A DNA stretch of 33,057 nucleotides from Burkholderiales bacterium (GTDB lineage: Bacteria > Pseudomonadota > Gammaproteobacteria > Burkholderiales > Burkholderiaceae_C), in the NCBI GenBank assembly GCA_021414305.1, contig JAIOOS010000004.1, positions 1-33,057 on the forward strand, in the 5' to 3' direction. The notes beneath the pieces are model-generated. The model saw nothing but the letters and a program-made list of their open reading frames with translations. It had not been told where the DNA came from and ran no database searches. How positions within the stretch are numbered: the first letter of the stretch is position 1; every line of letters starts with the position of its first letter. Of the stretch, positions 1-7,368 are shown in pieces. A program made the translations under genes and the position numbers.

Positions 1-902
<902 letters not shown>

Positions 903-1053
903 ATAACTTTGACGGCCAAGGGCCTCTTGTCTAGGTAAGCGCGTGAACCGTTCTTCGGGAACCGAAGGACGCGATCAAGAATCTGATTTCCCCGAGCGAT
1001 CGGGTCGACTCTGCGAATTGGCCCAGCTGCCGGAGTGCAGCGGGCGACGGTTA

Positions 1054-1169
1054 TGCCTGATGACCATAGCGAGGTGGTCCCACTCCTTCCCATCCCGAAC
1101 AGGACCGTGAAACGCCTCAGCGCCGATGATAGTGCGGGTTCCCGTGTGAAAGTAGGACATCGTCAGGCT
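1054..1169 (+). rRNA. rrf: 5S ribosomal RNA
   Basis: Complete 5S rRNA of about 116 bases. It starts TGCCTGATGACCATAG and ends CATCGTCAGGC, and the two ends pair to form the terminal stem. The internal CCCATCCCGAACAGGACCGTGAAACG block is the standard bacterial 5S core, here in a Burkholderiales-like form. It lies about 150 bases after the 23S gene and is followed directly by a terminator, so no distal tRNA is present. The exact mature ends are inferred from pairing. Confidence 0.95.
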
Positions 1170-1180
1170 ATTAATTGAAG

Positions 1181-1211
1181 AGGCCTCCGTCGTTATGACG
1201 GAGGCCTTTTT
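1181..1211 (+). terminator. Intrinsic terminator of the rRNA operon
   Basis: A perfect 11-bp stem (AGGCCTCCGTC with GACGGAGGCCT) closes a 5-base GTTAT loop and runs into TTTTTCTTTT. It lies 12 bases after the 5S gene and is the strongest terminator in the window. Confidence 0.93.
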
Positions 1212-1279
1212 CTTTTGTCCATCCGATTCCCGTCCTGAGCAGCATTCCGACGCGCCGTGATATTCGAGAGTTTCCAACC

Positions 1280-2179
1280 ATGCTCGCTCGCATACAGCAG
1301 CTGATCGTCGCTGCGATCGTCGCGCTGGTCGTCGGCGGCGCCATTGCTGCGATCTGGCTCGGCCATCCTGCCTGGGCGCTCACGGGTCCCGTGCTCGTCG
1401 TCGGTGGATACGTCGCGGCCCTCGGGCTGGAGTTTCATTGGCTTCGCTCGTCCTATGCAAAGGGATCGGAAGACCGTCCCCGAGTCGACCAGCTCCTGTC
1501 GGCCTGGCTGGCCGAGGCCCTCATCGCTCCTCGTGTATTTCTGTGGCGTCAGCCGTTTCGCTATGCCGCCATTGCCGACGCCTTGCCCGCCGAAGCGCAG
1601 GGGCGGCGCGGCGTGGTCCTCGTGCACGGCTTTTTCTGCAACCGGGGTCTCTGGAATCCCTGGATGAAGCGTCTTCTGGCGCAAGGCACTCCGTTCATCG
1701 CCGTGACACTCGAGCCGCCCTTCGGGTCGATCGACCGCTACGCCGATGCCATCGAACGAGCCGTCGCCCGGGTCGAGTCGGCCACCGGCGAGGCGCCCGT
1801 ACTCGTGGCGCACAGCATGGGTGGCCTGGCGGTTCGTGCCTGGCTCGCGCGAGACGGCCGGCCCGGCCGCGTTCATCGCGTGGTCACCATCGCCACGCCG
1901 CACCGAGGCACCTCGCTCGCACGTCACTCTGTGACCCAGAACGGCCACGAGATGCGTCTCGACAGCCCCTGGCTGGCCGCGCTGGCGCGCACCGAAGGCG
2001 AAAGCGGCTACGCTCGCTTCACCTGCTTCTGGGGTCATTGCGACAACATCGTCTTCCCGACGCGCGTCGCGACCCTCCCGGGGGCCGACAACCGCCATCT
2101 CCCGCACACGCCGCACGTCGCCATGGCCTTTCACCCCGACGTGTTCGAGCACGTCCAGCAGTGCCTGCGGCCAGCCTAG
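1280..2179 (+). CDS. Membrane-anchored alpha/beta hydrolase (lipase/esterase-like)
   Basis: A 299-residue protein with two hydrophobic segments at the N-terminus (about 7-27 and 31-50) and then an alpha/beta-hydrolase domain. VLVHGFFCNRGLW at 113-125 is the usual oxyanion-hole strand. AHSMGG at 177-182 is the nucleophile elbow with Ser179. Asp255 and His279 or His285 are likely partners in the catalytic triad. The domain sits after the membrane segments, so it is probably attached to the inner membrane; which side it faces cannot be read with certainty. The substrate is unknown, but related proteins act on esters or triacylglycerols. No strong ribosome-binding site is visible before the ATG. 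Its last four bases overlap the end of the convergent HDOD gene. Confidence 0.85.
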   Translation: MLARIQQLIVAAIVALVVGGAIAAIWLGHPAWALTGPVLVVGGYVAALGLEFHWLRSSYAKGSEDRPRVDQLLSAWLAEALIAPRVFLWRQPFRYAAIADALPAEAQGRRGVVLVHGFFCNRGLWNPWMKRLLAQGTPFIAVTLEPPFGSIDRYADAIERAVARVESATGEAPVLVAHSMGGLAVRAWLARDGRPGRVHRVVTIATPHRGTSLARHSVTQNGHEMRLDSPWLAALARTEGESGYARFTCFWGHCDNIVFPTRVATLPGADNRHLPHTPHVAMAFHPDVFEHVQQCLRPA

Positions 2180-3024
2180 ATTTCCACCAGCAGCTTCAGC
2201 GTCGCCTCGACCGAGAGGTTGAGCAGCGCCGCGATCTCGCTCAGGTCGTCGGGAAGCGCGGCGTTGTCCCAACCGCGCGACGTGTGTCGCGCCAATCGCG
2301 CCGCCAGGGCGACGATCCGGGCGCTCGTCTGGCCCGCGGCTTTCGCCTCCGCCGTCGATTCGACGATCAGCGCCGGTAGCTGCCAGTGCTCGGCCAGCGC
2401 CCGTTGCAGATCCGCGAGCTCGACGTTGAGCACCGCGCGCTGCGCCGTGCTCGACCGCAAATCCGGATCCGCCTCCTGCAGCGCCCGCACATTGCGTGCG
2501 AGCTCCGGGGCATGGCACCACAGCAGCATCTCGGCGAACTCGTGCAGCAAGGCCGCGGCATGAATCACCGCGGCGTTGGGATCGGTCCGGTGGATCGCGA
2601 ACGCGAGCGCGAAATTCGCGCCACGGTGCGCGCGCAGCAGCACGGCCTGCAGACCGGCCATCGCCTCCGGCTGGCCGAGCAGGCGCTCGTCGATCGTCTG
2701 CTGCGGGCCGAACGCGCGGAAGAACGGCGAGATGCCCATCATCACCAGGGCCGAAATGACGGTCTCGGCCGACGTGACGACGCGCCGGGAGCGGTGTCCC
2801 GACTCGTAGGCGAGCACCTTGAGAGTCATCAGCGGATCGCCCGAGATCATCTCGCCGAGGCTGCTCGCGTCGACGTTGTCCTCGTTCGCCCGGAAGGCCT
2901 CGAGCGCCTCGGCGGTTTCCGGCAGGACCGGAATGTCCGCGTTGGCGAACCAGCGCGTCCAGGCCGCCAGATCGCGCGGCGCGTCGACTATGCGCGGGGC
3001 CGGAGCGGGGCTGGAGCTCGTCAT
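2176..3024 (-). CDS. HDOD-domain signalling protein
   Basis: A 282-residue protein whose body (about residues 25-230) matches the HDOD family, an HD-like helical domain usually lacking hydrolase activity and found in bacterial signalling proteins. Supporting features are the IPVLPETAEAL opening, the SLGEMISGDPLMTLKVL helix, and the AALLHEFAEMLLW segment in the place of the HD region. There is no GGDEF, EAL or receiver domain, so it is a stand-alone form. The ATG is preceded by AAAGGGTGAC, a good ribosome-binding site. It lies 74 bases after the DUF2855 gene on the same strand and may be cotranscribed with it. The partner and signal are unknown. Confidence 0.82.
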   Translation of the reverse strand: MTSSSPAPAPRIVDAPRDLAAWTRWFANADIPVLPETAEALEAFRANEDNVDASSLGEMISGDPLMTLKVLAYESGHRSRRVVTSAETVISALVMMGISPFFRAFGPQQTIDERLLGQPEAMAGLQAVLLRAHRGANFALAFAIHRTDPNAAVIHAAALLHEFAEMLLWCHAPELARNVRALQEADPDLRSSTAQRAVLNVELADLQRALAEHWQLPALIVESTAEAKAAGQTSARIVALAARLARHTSRGWDNAALPDDLSEIAALLNLSVEATLKLLVEI

Positions 3025-3098
3025 GTCACCCTTTCATTGCTCAACGACGGTATCGGCCGAGGCGGGGCGAGGTTGAGCGGAGCGGCTGGTGTCGGCCG

Positions 3099-4196
3099 TC
3101 AAACGGAGAGGATCCGGCCTTCGTTGGCGGGCACGGTCCCCTCGAGCAGCGCTGAGTAGGTCGACTCCACCGCCTGACGTCCCTGGCCGGCGACCACCTC
3201 CAACCAGGGCCGCGCCGGATCCCGCGCCCGCGCCAGAAATGCGATCCACGCGGTTGCGAGCCGGTCCTCGAAACCCCGGGCGCCCCACTCGGAGATGCGC
3301 TTCTTCGCCTGCGCCGGCGCGAAGAACAGCACCGGCCGCGGGCCCGGCAGGCCCTTGCCGCCGCCCAGGTCTTCCCAGTGCGTGCCGCCGACCGAGCAGC
3401 TGTAGGTCAGCCGGTCCCGCCAGTGGCCGTGGATCGTGGCGCGCAGGGCCGCGTTGCCGCTCATGTCGACGTAGACCGCTGGATCGTCAGGGGCGAGGCG
3501 CGTGACGTCGGCATAGGCCAGCACCTCGTCGTAACAGCCGAGGCCCGCGGTGAACGCGACGTTGCCCGAAGAGGTGAGGCCGACGGTCGCGACCACGGGC
3601 TCGCTGCCCCGCCGCGCCGCCAGGCAGAAGCCGAGCCCGTACGCCGTCTTGCTCGATGCGCTGGACACCAGCACCTTGTGTGCGCCGAAGAAGGCGTTGT
3701 CGGCGAGAAAGTCGTCGATCAGGAACGAGGTCGTGAACAGCGGCCGGTAGAGCGCGAGCACGGCCTCGTCCTCGGGCCTGTACAGCGGGTCGCTGCTGCA
3801 GCGGAGGTACCGGTTGTAGACGCCGTGCAGCTCGCGGCGATGCGGCGCGCCGTCGAAGAACCCGTGCGCATCGACTGCCACCGGTTGCAGCACCACCTCG
3901 TCGGCCATCGGGTAGTAGCCGTAGAAGCGTTCGCCGACCGCGATGCTGCCGTGCCGCGACTCGGTCACGGTGGCGAAGCCCCAGACCGGGATGCAGCCGG
4001 TGTCCGCCTCTCCGGTCGGAAAGAAGCTCCAGTAGCTCATGCCCTCGCCGAACGCACCGTAGGTGATGTTGTTCGAGGTCAGGGCGAAGCGGTCGATGCC
4101 GAGGCGCACGGCGCCTGCAGCGAGCGGGGCGGCGGGCGCTTCCCGCCATTGGCTGCGGCGCAAGTCGGCGCGGCCGACGATGAAGGTGGCGGTCAT
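3099..4196 (-). CDS. DUF2855 family protein
   Basis: A 365-residue protein recognisable as DUF2855, a family with a fold related to medium-chain dehydrogenase/quinone oxidoreductases but no assigned reaction. The NNITYGAFGEGMSYWSFFP block near the N-terminus and the VLVSSASSKTAYGL and VGLTSSGNVAFT blocks, which correspond to the nucleotide-binding half, are the family's marks. I chose the ATG at 4196 over one nine codons upstream because GAAGGACC lies at the right distance before it. Whether it binds NADP or has lost activity cannot be decided from sequence. It is read towards the HDOD gene. Confidence 0.82.
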   Translation of the reverse strand: MTATFIVGRADLRRSQWREAPAAPLAAGAVRLGIDRFALTSNNITYGAFGEGMSYWSFFPTGEADTGCIPVWGFATVTESRHGSIAVGERFYGYYPMADEVVLQPVAVDAHGFFDGAPHRRELHGVYNRYLRCSSDPLYRPEDEAVLALYRPLFTTSFLIDDFLADNAFFGAHKVLVSSASSKTAYGLGFCLAARRGSEPVVATVGLTSSGNVAFTAGLGCYDEVLAYADVTRLAPDDPAVYVDMSGNAALRATIHGHWRDRLTYSCSVGGTHWEDLGGGKGLPGPRPVLFFAPAQAKKRISEWGARGFEDRLATAWIAFLARARDPARPWLEVVAGQGRQAVESTYSALLEGTVPANEGRILSV

Positions 4197-4267
4197 GTCA
4201 GGTCCTTCGTTCCTGGAGTGCACGAGGCGAGGCCAGACCCGATGGTGACAGACAAGCCCGTCCGACG

Positions 4268-4299
4268 GAAAGCGCCGCCCACCCTGCGGTGAGCGGCGC
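4268..4299 (-). terminator. Intrinsic terminator after the small-protein genes
   Basis: A 12-bp stem around a 4-base loop (arms at 4272-4283 and 4288-4299), complete on the minus-strand RNA with one G-U pair but with a C-A mismatch on the plus strand. It is followed on the minus strand by TTTCC. It starts 12 bases past the stop of the gene at 4311-4562. The T run is short, so efficiency is uncertain. Confidence 0.55.
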
Positions 4300-4310
4300 C
4301 TCCGGCGCGA

Positions 4311-4562
4311 TCACAGCCGGCTCACGCCGGCCAGCCAGCCGACGAATCGGCCGTCCACGTACAGGGCCCCTTCGGGCGCGCCCGCTTCGGCGTGGAATTC
4401 GAAGCGGGGTTCGGCGTGAGCGGCCGCCGGTTCGCTCGCCAGGCCCAGGGCCAGGCGGGCGAGAACGGCGCTCGCGCGTTGCAGCAACGCCGCCGCGAGG
4501 CGTCGCCCCGCATCGGCCACCGGTGCGGGGTGCTTCCCCCACGGCAGTTCTTTCAAGCTCAT
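4311..4562 (-). CDS. Small conserved hypothetical protein (83 aa)
   Basis: An 83-residue protein with no signal peptide or membrane segment. The N-terminal half is a helical stretch rich in Ala, Leu and Arg. The C-terminal part (EGALYVDGRFVGWLAGVSRL) looks like a short beta hairpin and resembles the ends of small unassigned proteins in Burkholderiales, by memory rather than search. AGGAAG lies 8 bases before the ATG. It is the second of two small genes read on the minus strand, 51 bases after the first, and is followed by a terminator. I do not recognise a function; the neighbouring repressor suggests regulated expression. Confidence 0.72.
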   Translation of the reverse strand: MSLKELPWGKHPAPVADAGRRLAAALLQRASAVLARLALGLASEPAAAHAEPRFEFHAEAGAPEGALYVDGRFVGWLAGVSRL

Positions 4563-4613
4563 GATGGTCTTCCTGGTTCCGGCGAAGACAGCAGCGGCAG
4601 CGCTGCCTTCAGT

Positions 4614-4772
4614 TCATGGGATGTGCTTCATTTCGTTCAGTTGACGCTTCAGCGCCATCGAGGCGCGCTGGCGTTCGCTACGACCGTCGGGCCGGTGCGA
4701 GCCGGCGCGGCGGAATCGGGCAACCGCGGTCAGCGGGTTGCGCGGGCGGGGGAGGTTGATTTCGATCTTCAT
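4614..4772 (-). CDS. Small basic protein (52 aa)
   Basis: A 52-residue protein starting MKIEINLPRPRNPL, with about a quarter Arg/Lys and a basic middle (RFRRAGSHRPDGRSERQR). AAGGAG stands 8 bases before the ATG at 4772 and decides the start over an upstream in-frame GTG. The basic, probably disordered composition suggests contact with nucleic acid or ribosomes, which is inference only. The gene begins 36 bases downstream of an intrinsic terminator with no promoter in between, so its expression would need read-through of that hairpin. I recognise no named family. Confidence 0.7.
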   Translation of the reverse strand: MKIEINLPRPRNPLTAVARFRRAGSHRPDGRSERQRASMALKRQLNEMKHIP

Positions 4773-4801
4773 GGTTCGACTCCTTCGATTTCGGCGCACC
4801 A

Positions 4802-4841
4802 AAGCAAAACGGCCCGGTGCAGTGACGCGACCCGGGCCGTT
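4802..4841 (-). terminator. Intrinsic terminator / possible attenuator
   Basis: On the minus-strand RNA, a 10-bp GC-rich stem (ACGGCCCGG with CCGGGCCGT plus one A-T pair; arms at 4808-4817 and 4832-4841) is followed at once by TTTTGCTTT. It lies between the minus-strand promoter at 5044-5073 and the 52-residue gene. It therefore either ends a small RNA or controls read-through into the two small genes. Confidence 0.75.
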
Positions 4842-5037
4842 GACGACGTCTCTTCAGACGTTCAGCGAGGCTTCACCCGGGCGGTGCCCCCATGGCACCC
4901 AAGAGATTCGTCGATGCGGCAGCGCGCCCTGCCTGGAGGCAGGTCGAGACGACGATCGAGTGGGACTTCAGCATTGCCATTGAGGTCTACGACGGGGTTG
5001 AGACGCGGGGTGTCGCCGCACGCGGGAGCGCCAGCTT
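4808..5037 (-). ncRNA. Candidate structured leader RNA or small RNA
   Basis: From the predicted start of transcription near 5037 to the terminator, the minus strand holds a series of hairpins: 6 bp with a 4-base loop at 4928-4943, 6 bp with a 5-base loop at 4883-4899, 6 bp with a GAAG loop at 4846-4861, then the terminator at 4808-4841. The segment CCCGGG at 4876-4881 repeats the palindromic core of the terminator's 5' arm (4831-4836), and the two could pair with each other instead. Such a layout fits a cis-acting attenuator; a free-standing small RNA is the alternative. No known Rfam family is recognised. Confidence 0.45.
4873..4980 (-). CDS. Candidate leader peptide (35 aa)
   Basis: An open frame inside the structured leader, starting MAMLKSHS and ending GAMGAPPG. 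Its last codons are CCG CCC GGG TGA, so a ribosome at the stop would cover the CCCGGG segment that could otherwise pair with the terminator arm. Pro-Pro-Gly is a known slow-translation motif that depends on EF-P. Against it, there is no clear ribosome-binding site before either ATG (4980 or 4974). Coding status is unproven. Confidence 0.25.
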   Translation of the reverse strand: MAMLKSHSIVVSTCLQAGRAAASTNLLGAMGAPPG

Positions 5038-5043
5038 GCCCAG

Positions 5044-5073
5044 ATGATAAACGTGTGTTTACGGATCTGGCAA
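5044..5073 (-). promoter_or_regulatory. Sigma70-type promoter with embedded operator
   Basis: On the minus strand, -35 TTGCCA (5068-5073) and -10 TATCAT (5044-5049) are 18 bases apart, each matching five of six consensus bases. The inverted repeat TAAAC-GTGT-GTTTA (5048-5061) covers the spacer and part of the -10 box, where a repressor would block polymerase. The TTTATCAT box here also occurs at the promoter of the adjacent repressor gene. It would drive the leader RNA and the two small genes. Confidence 0.55.
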
Positions 5074-5101
5074 GCGCCTTTCGTGGCGCCGCGCACGCCG
5101 T

Positions 5102-5626
5102 TCAGCGTTTTCGTTTCAGCGGCGCCACAGCGGCGGCGGCTTTCGACCAGAGCTGCGAGTCGTCGCCCGGGGCCGGTCCGGGGACCGTCGGCAGCGGCGG
5201 CACAGGGGGCACGACCGGCGGCTGCAGCGCCTCGCCGAGCAGGTCGAGCAGCCGCGCCCGGGCGCGCTCGGGGTGGCGGCGGTAGTAGCTCAGCACCAGG
5301 CCGACGATGAAGCGCTCGTCGTCGTCGGCCGGCGCATCCGCAGGCGCGGCGCGACTTTGCGGGTCGTGCGCCTCGTCGAGCCAGCCGGCAGGCTTGTGGC
5401 AGCGCTGCTCGAACTGGCGCGCCAGGCGCTCGCCGATCTGCCGCGAGCGTGCCTTGATCTGGCTCCAGTAGCTGGGCTGGATCAGCAGCCGTTCGGCGAA
5501 GCGACCGTCGAGACCGCGCAGGGTGGCGGCGTCGGGATGCTTGATGGTCGCCCGCACGAAGTCGTCGAACAGCGCCATCGCGTTGTCGAATCGGATCTGC
5601 GCGAGATCGCGCGGCTCGGTGGGCAT
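5102..5626 (-). CDS. Helix-turn-helix (Cro/C1-type) transcriptional regulator
   Basis: A 174-residue protein. Residues from about 33 to 85 read as a helix-turn-helix domain of the XRE/Cro-C1 type (GRFAERLLIQPSYWSQIKAR, then IGERLARQFEQ and PAGWLDEAHD), the form seen in many betaproteobacterial phage-like repressors. The C-terminal part has a helical segment (DERFIVGLVLSYYRRHPERAR) and a Pro-rich linker (PPVVPPVPPLP), with no peptidase domain. The start is taken at ATG 5626 because the TTG at 5635 lies inside the predicted -10 box. The transcript would then be almost leaderless, as with some phage repressors. It probably represses itself and the adjacent leader promoter; this is inferred from the shared operators. 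Confidence 0.75.
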   Translation of the reverse strand: MPTEPRDLAQIRFDNAMALFDDFVRATIKHPDAATLRGLDGRFAERLLIQPSYWSQIKARSRQIGERLARQFEQRCHKPAGWLDEAHDPQSRAAPADAPADDDERFIVGLVLSYYRRHPERARARLLDLLGEALQPPVVPPVPPLPTVPGPAPGDDSQLWSKAAAAVAPLKRKR

Positions 5627-5634
5627 GGGCGCCA

Positions 5635-5654
5635 ATGATAAAGCCGGTTTATCA
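5635..5654 (-). promoter_or_regulatory. Palindromic operator and -10 box of the regulator gene
   Basis: TGATAAA-GCCGG-TTTATCA (5636-5654) is a perfect 7-bp inverted repeat with a 5-base centre, only 9 bases before the regulator's ATG. Read on the minus strand it contains TATCAT (5635-5640), a near-consensus -10 box, so binding here would shut the promoter. The -35 region (GCTACA at an 18-base spacing) is poor. The half-site TGATAAA recurs at 5045-5051 in the next promoter. Confidence 0.6.
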
Positions 5655-5697
5655 GAGCTGTAGCACGGGGTCGAAAGAGCCCGGGCCGGGGCGGCGG

Positions 5698-7197
5698 CTA
5701 CTGGAAGGCCACCTCGGCGAAGCTTCGGAGTTTCCTGCTGTGCAGCTGGTCGACGCCCGCTTCGCGCAGCAGCTCGATCGCCCGCATGCCGATCCTCAGG
5801 TGCTGGTCGACGCGCTCGCGGTAGAAATGATTCGCCATCCCCGGCAGCTTGATCTCGCCGTGCAGCGGCTTGTCGCTGACGCAGAGCAGGGTGCCGTACG
5901 GCACGCGGAAGCGAAAGCCGTTGGCGGCGATGGTCGCGCTTTCCATGTCGAGCGCGATCGCCCGGCTCTGGCTGAAGCGGCGCTCGGGCGTGCTGAGCGC
6001 GTCGCGCGAGGGCAGCAGCTCCCAGTTGCGGTTGTCGGTGCTCGCGACCGTGCCGGTGCGCATGATCCGCTTCAGCTCGTAGCCCTTCAGCTGCGTCACC
6101 TGCGCCACCGCCTCCTCGAGCGCCACCTGCACCTCCGCCAGCGCCGGAATCGGCACCCAGAGCGGCAGGTCCTCGTCGAGCACGTGGTCCTCGCGCACGT
6201 AGCCGTGGGCCAGCACGTAGTCGCCGAGCTGCTGGGTGTTGCGCAGGCCCGCGCAGTGGCCGAGCATCACCCAGGCGTGCGGCCGCAGCACGGCAATGTG
6301 GTCGGTGATCGTCTTCGCGTTCGCCGGGCCGACGCCGATGTTGACCATCGTGATGCCGGCGCGGTCGGCGCGCTTCAGGTGGTACGCCGGCATCTGCGGC
6401 AGGCGGGGCGGCGCCGAGCCGAGGTCGTCGCCCTTCTGCGCCGGCGCCCCGGCCGGCCGCGCGATCACGTTGCCCGGCTCGACGAATGCGTCGTAGGGCT
6501 GCCCCTCCGCCGCCTGGGCCATCGTCTCGTGGCCGAGGCGCACGAATTCGTCGATGTAGAACTGGTAGTTCGTGAACAGCACGAAATTCTGGAAGTGCTC
6601 GGGGTCGGTGCCGGTGTAGTGGCGCAGACGGTGCAGCGAATAGTCGACCCGCGGCGCGGTGAAGAGCGAGAGCGGCCGAGGCTGCCCCGGCGCGGCGACG
6701 AAAGTGCCGTTGGCGATGCCGTCGTCCATGGCGCCGAGGTCGGGCAGGTCGAACTGGTCGCGCAGCAGCAGCCGCCGCTCCTGCGTCAGGCTGCCTTCGA
6801 TGTGATCGTGCTCGGCGAACGAGAAGTGCACCGGGATCGGCTGCACGCTGGTGCCGATCTCGAGCTCGACGCCATGGTTCTCGAGCAGCAGGCGGAACTG
6901 CTCGAGGTAGTAGCCGGAAAACAGGTCGGGCCGGGTAAGGGTCGTCTCGAAGGTGCCGGGCCCGGCGACGAAGCCGTAGCTGAGGCGCGAGTCGGCGCGC
7001 GCCACGGTGTCGGTGTGGACCCGCACGAACGGATAGCAGGCGCGCACGTGGCCGCCGAGCGCCTCGCCGTTGACGAACGCCTGCAGCGCATTGCGCAGGT
7101 GATCGACGCTGCTGTCGTAGATCTCGCGGGCGCGTGCCAGCGCGGCGTCGGCGCTGGTGAACCGGGCCGGGGCGATGAACGGCGGGAGCAGGGCCAT
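5698..7197 (-). CDS. amn: AMP nucleosidase
   Basis: A 499-residue protein that matches AMP nucleosidase (EC 3.2.2.4), which splits AMP into adenine and ribose 5-phosphate and helps set the adenylate pool. E. coli Amn is 484 residues, so the length fits. The N-terminal half is the AMN-specific regulatory domain. The C-terminal half is a nucleoside-phosphorylase-like domain with NIGVGPANAKTITDH, VMLGHCAGLR and the ribose-binding ALDMESATIAANGFRFRVPYGTLLCVSDKPLHGE block. The start ATG is preceded only by a weak ribosome-binding site, but an eight-codon open frame ends one base before it. The gene is divergent from dadA. It is a cytoplasmic enzyme; no odd residues were seen. Confidence 0.95.
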   Translation of the reverse strand: MALLPPFIAPARFTSADAALARAREIYDSSVDHLRNALQAFVNGEALGGHVRACYPFVRVHTDTVARADSRLSYGFVAGPGTFETTLTRPDLFSGYYLEQFRLLLENHGVELEIGTSVQPIPVHFSFAEHDHIEGSLTQERRLLLRDQFDLPDLGAMDDGIANGTFVAAPGQPRPLSLFTAPRVDYSLHRLRHYTGTDPEHFQNFVLFTNYQFYIDEFVRLGHETMAQAAEGQPYDAFVEPGNVIARPAGAPAQKGDDLGSAPPRLPQMPAYHLKRADRAGITMVNIGVGPANAKTITDHIAVLRPHAWVMLGHCAGLRNTQQLGDYVLAHGYVREDHVLDEDLPLWVPIPALAEVQVALEEAVAQVTQLKGYELKRIMRTGTVASTDNRNWELLPSRDALSTPERRFSQSRAIALDMESATIAANGFRFRVPYGTLLCVSDKPLHGEIKLPGMANHFYRERVDQHLRIGMRAIELLREAGVDQLHSRKLRSFAEVAFQ

Positions 7198-7198
7198 C

Positions 7199-7225
7199 TC
7201 AGGCGATCTTGGCGAAACGAATCAT
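7199..7225 (-). CDS. Candidate upstream mini-ORF of amn (8 codons)
   Basis: ATG to TGA encodes MIRFAKIA. GGGAG lies at good distance upstream, and the stop is one base from the amn start (TGAGATG). This is the geometry for translational coupling. It is one frame away from amn, so a single-base sequencing error could instead have split the true N-terminus. Confidence 0.35.
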   Translation of the reverse strand: MIRFAKIA

Positions 7226-7368
7226 GTCGGAACTCCCGGGCGGACGCGGCGTGCAGAATCGACGCCACGCCGATGATGCCGCAGCCGGATGACGACACTG
7301 CCTCCCCACCCGCTTCCCTGGCGCCGCCTCGGGTCGGCGTTCCTCGTGGCGGCTGATCGGGTCGGGTC

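Noticed and set aside
903..1053. Possible tRNA in the 23S-5S spacer
   Set aside because: No cloverleaf, GTTCGAATC-type T loop or CCA end is present. The spacer looks like ordinary processing sequence.
4892..5047. A 51-codon plus-strand frame starting MAPKRFVDAAARPAW
   Set aside because: It has no ribosome-binding site and runs against the minus-strand promoter and terminator that frame this region. It cannot be fully excluded, but the minus-strand reading explains more.
5635..7356. A plus-strand open frame of 573 codons
   Set aside because: It is antisense to amn, which matches its family over the full length.
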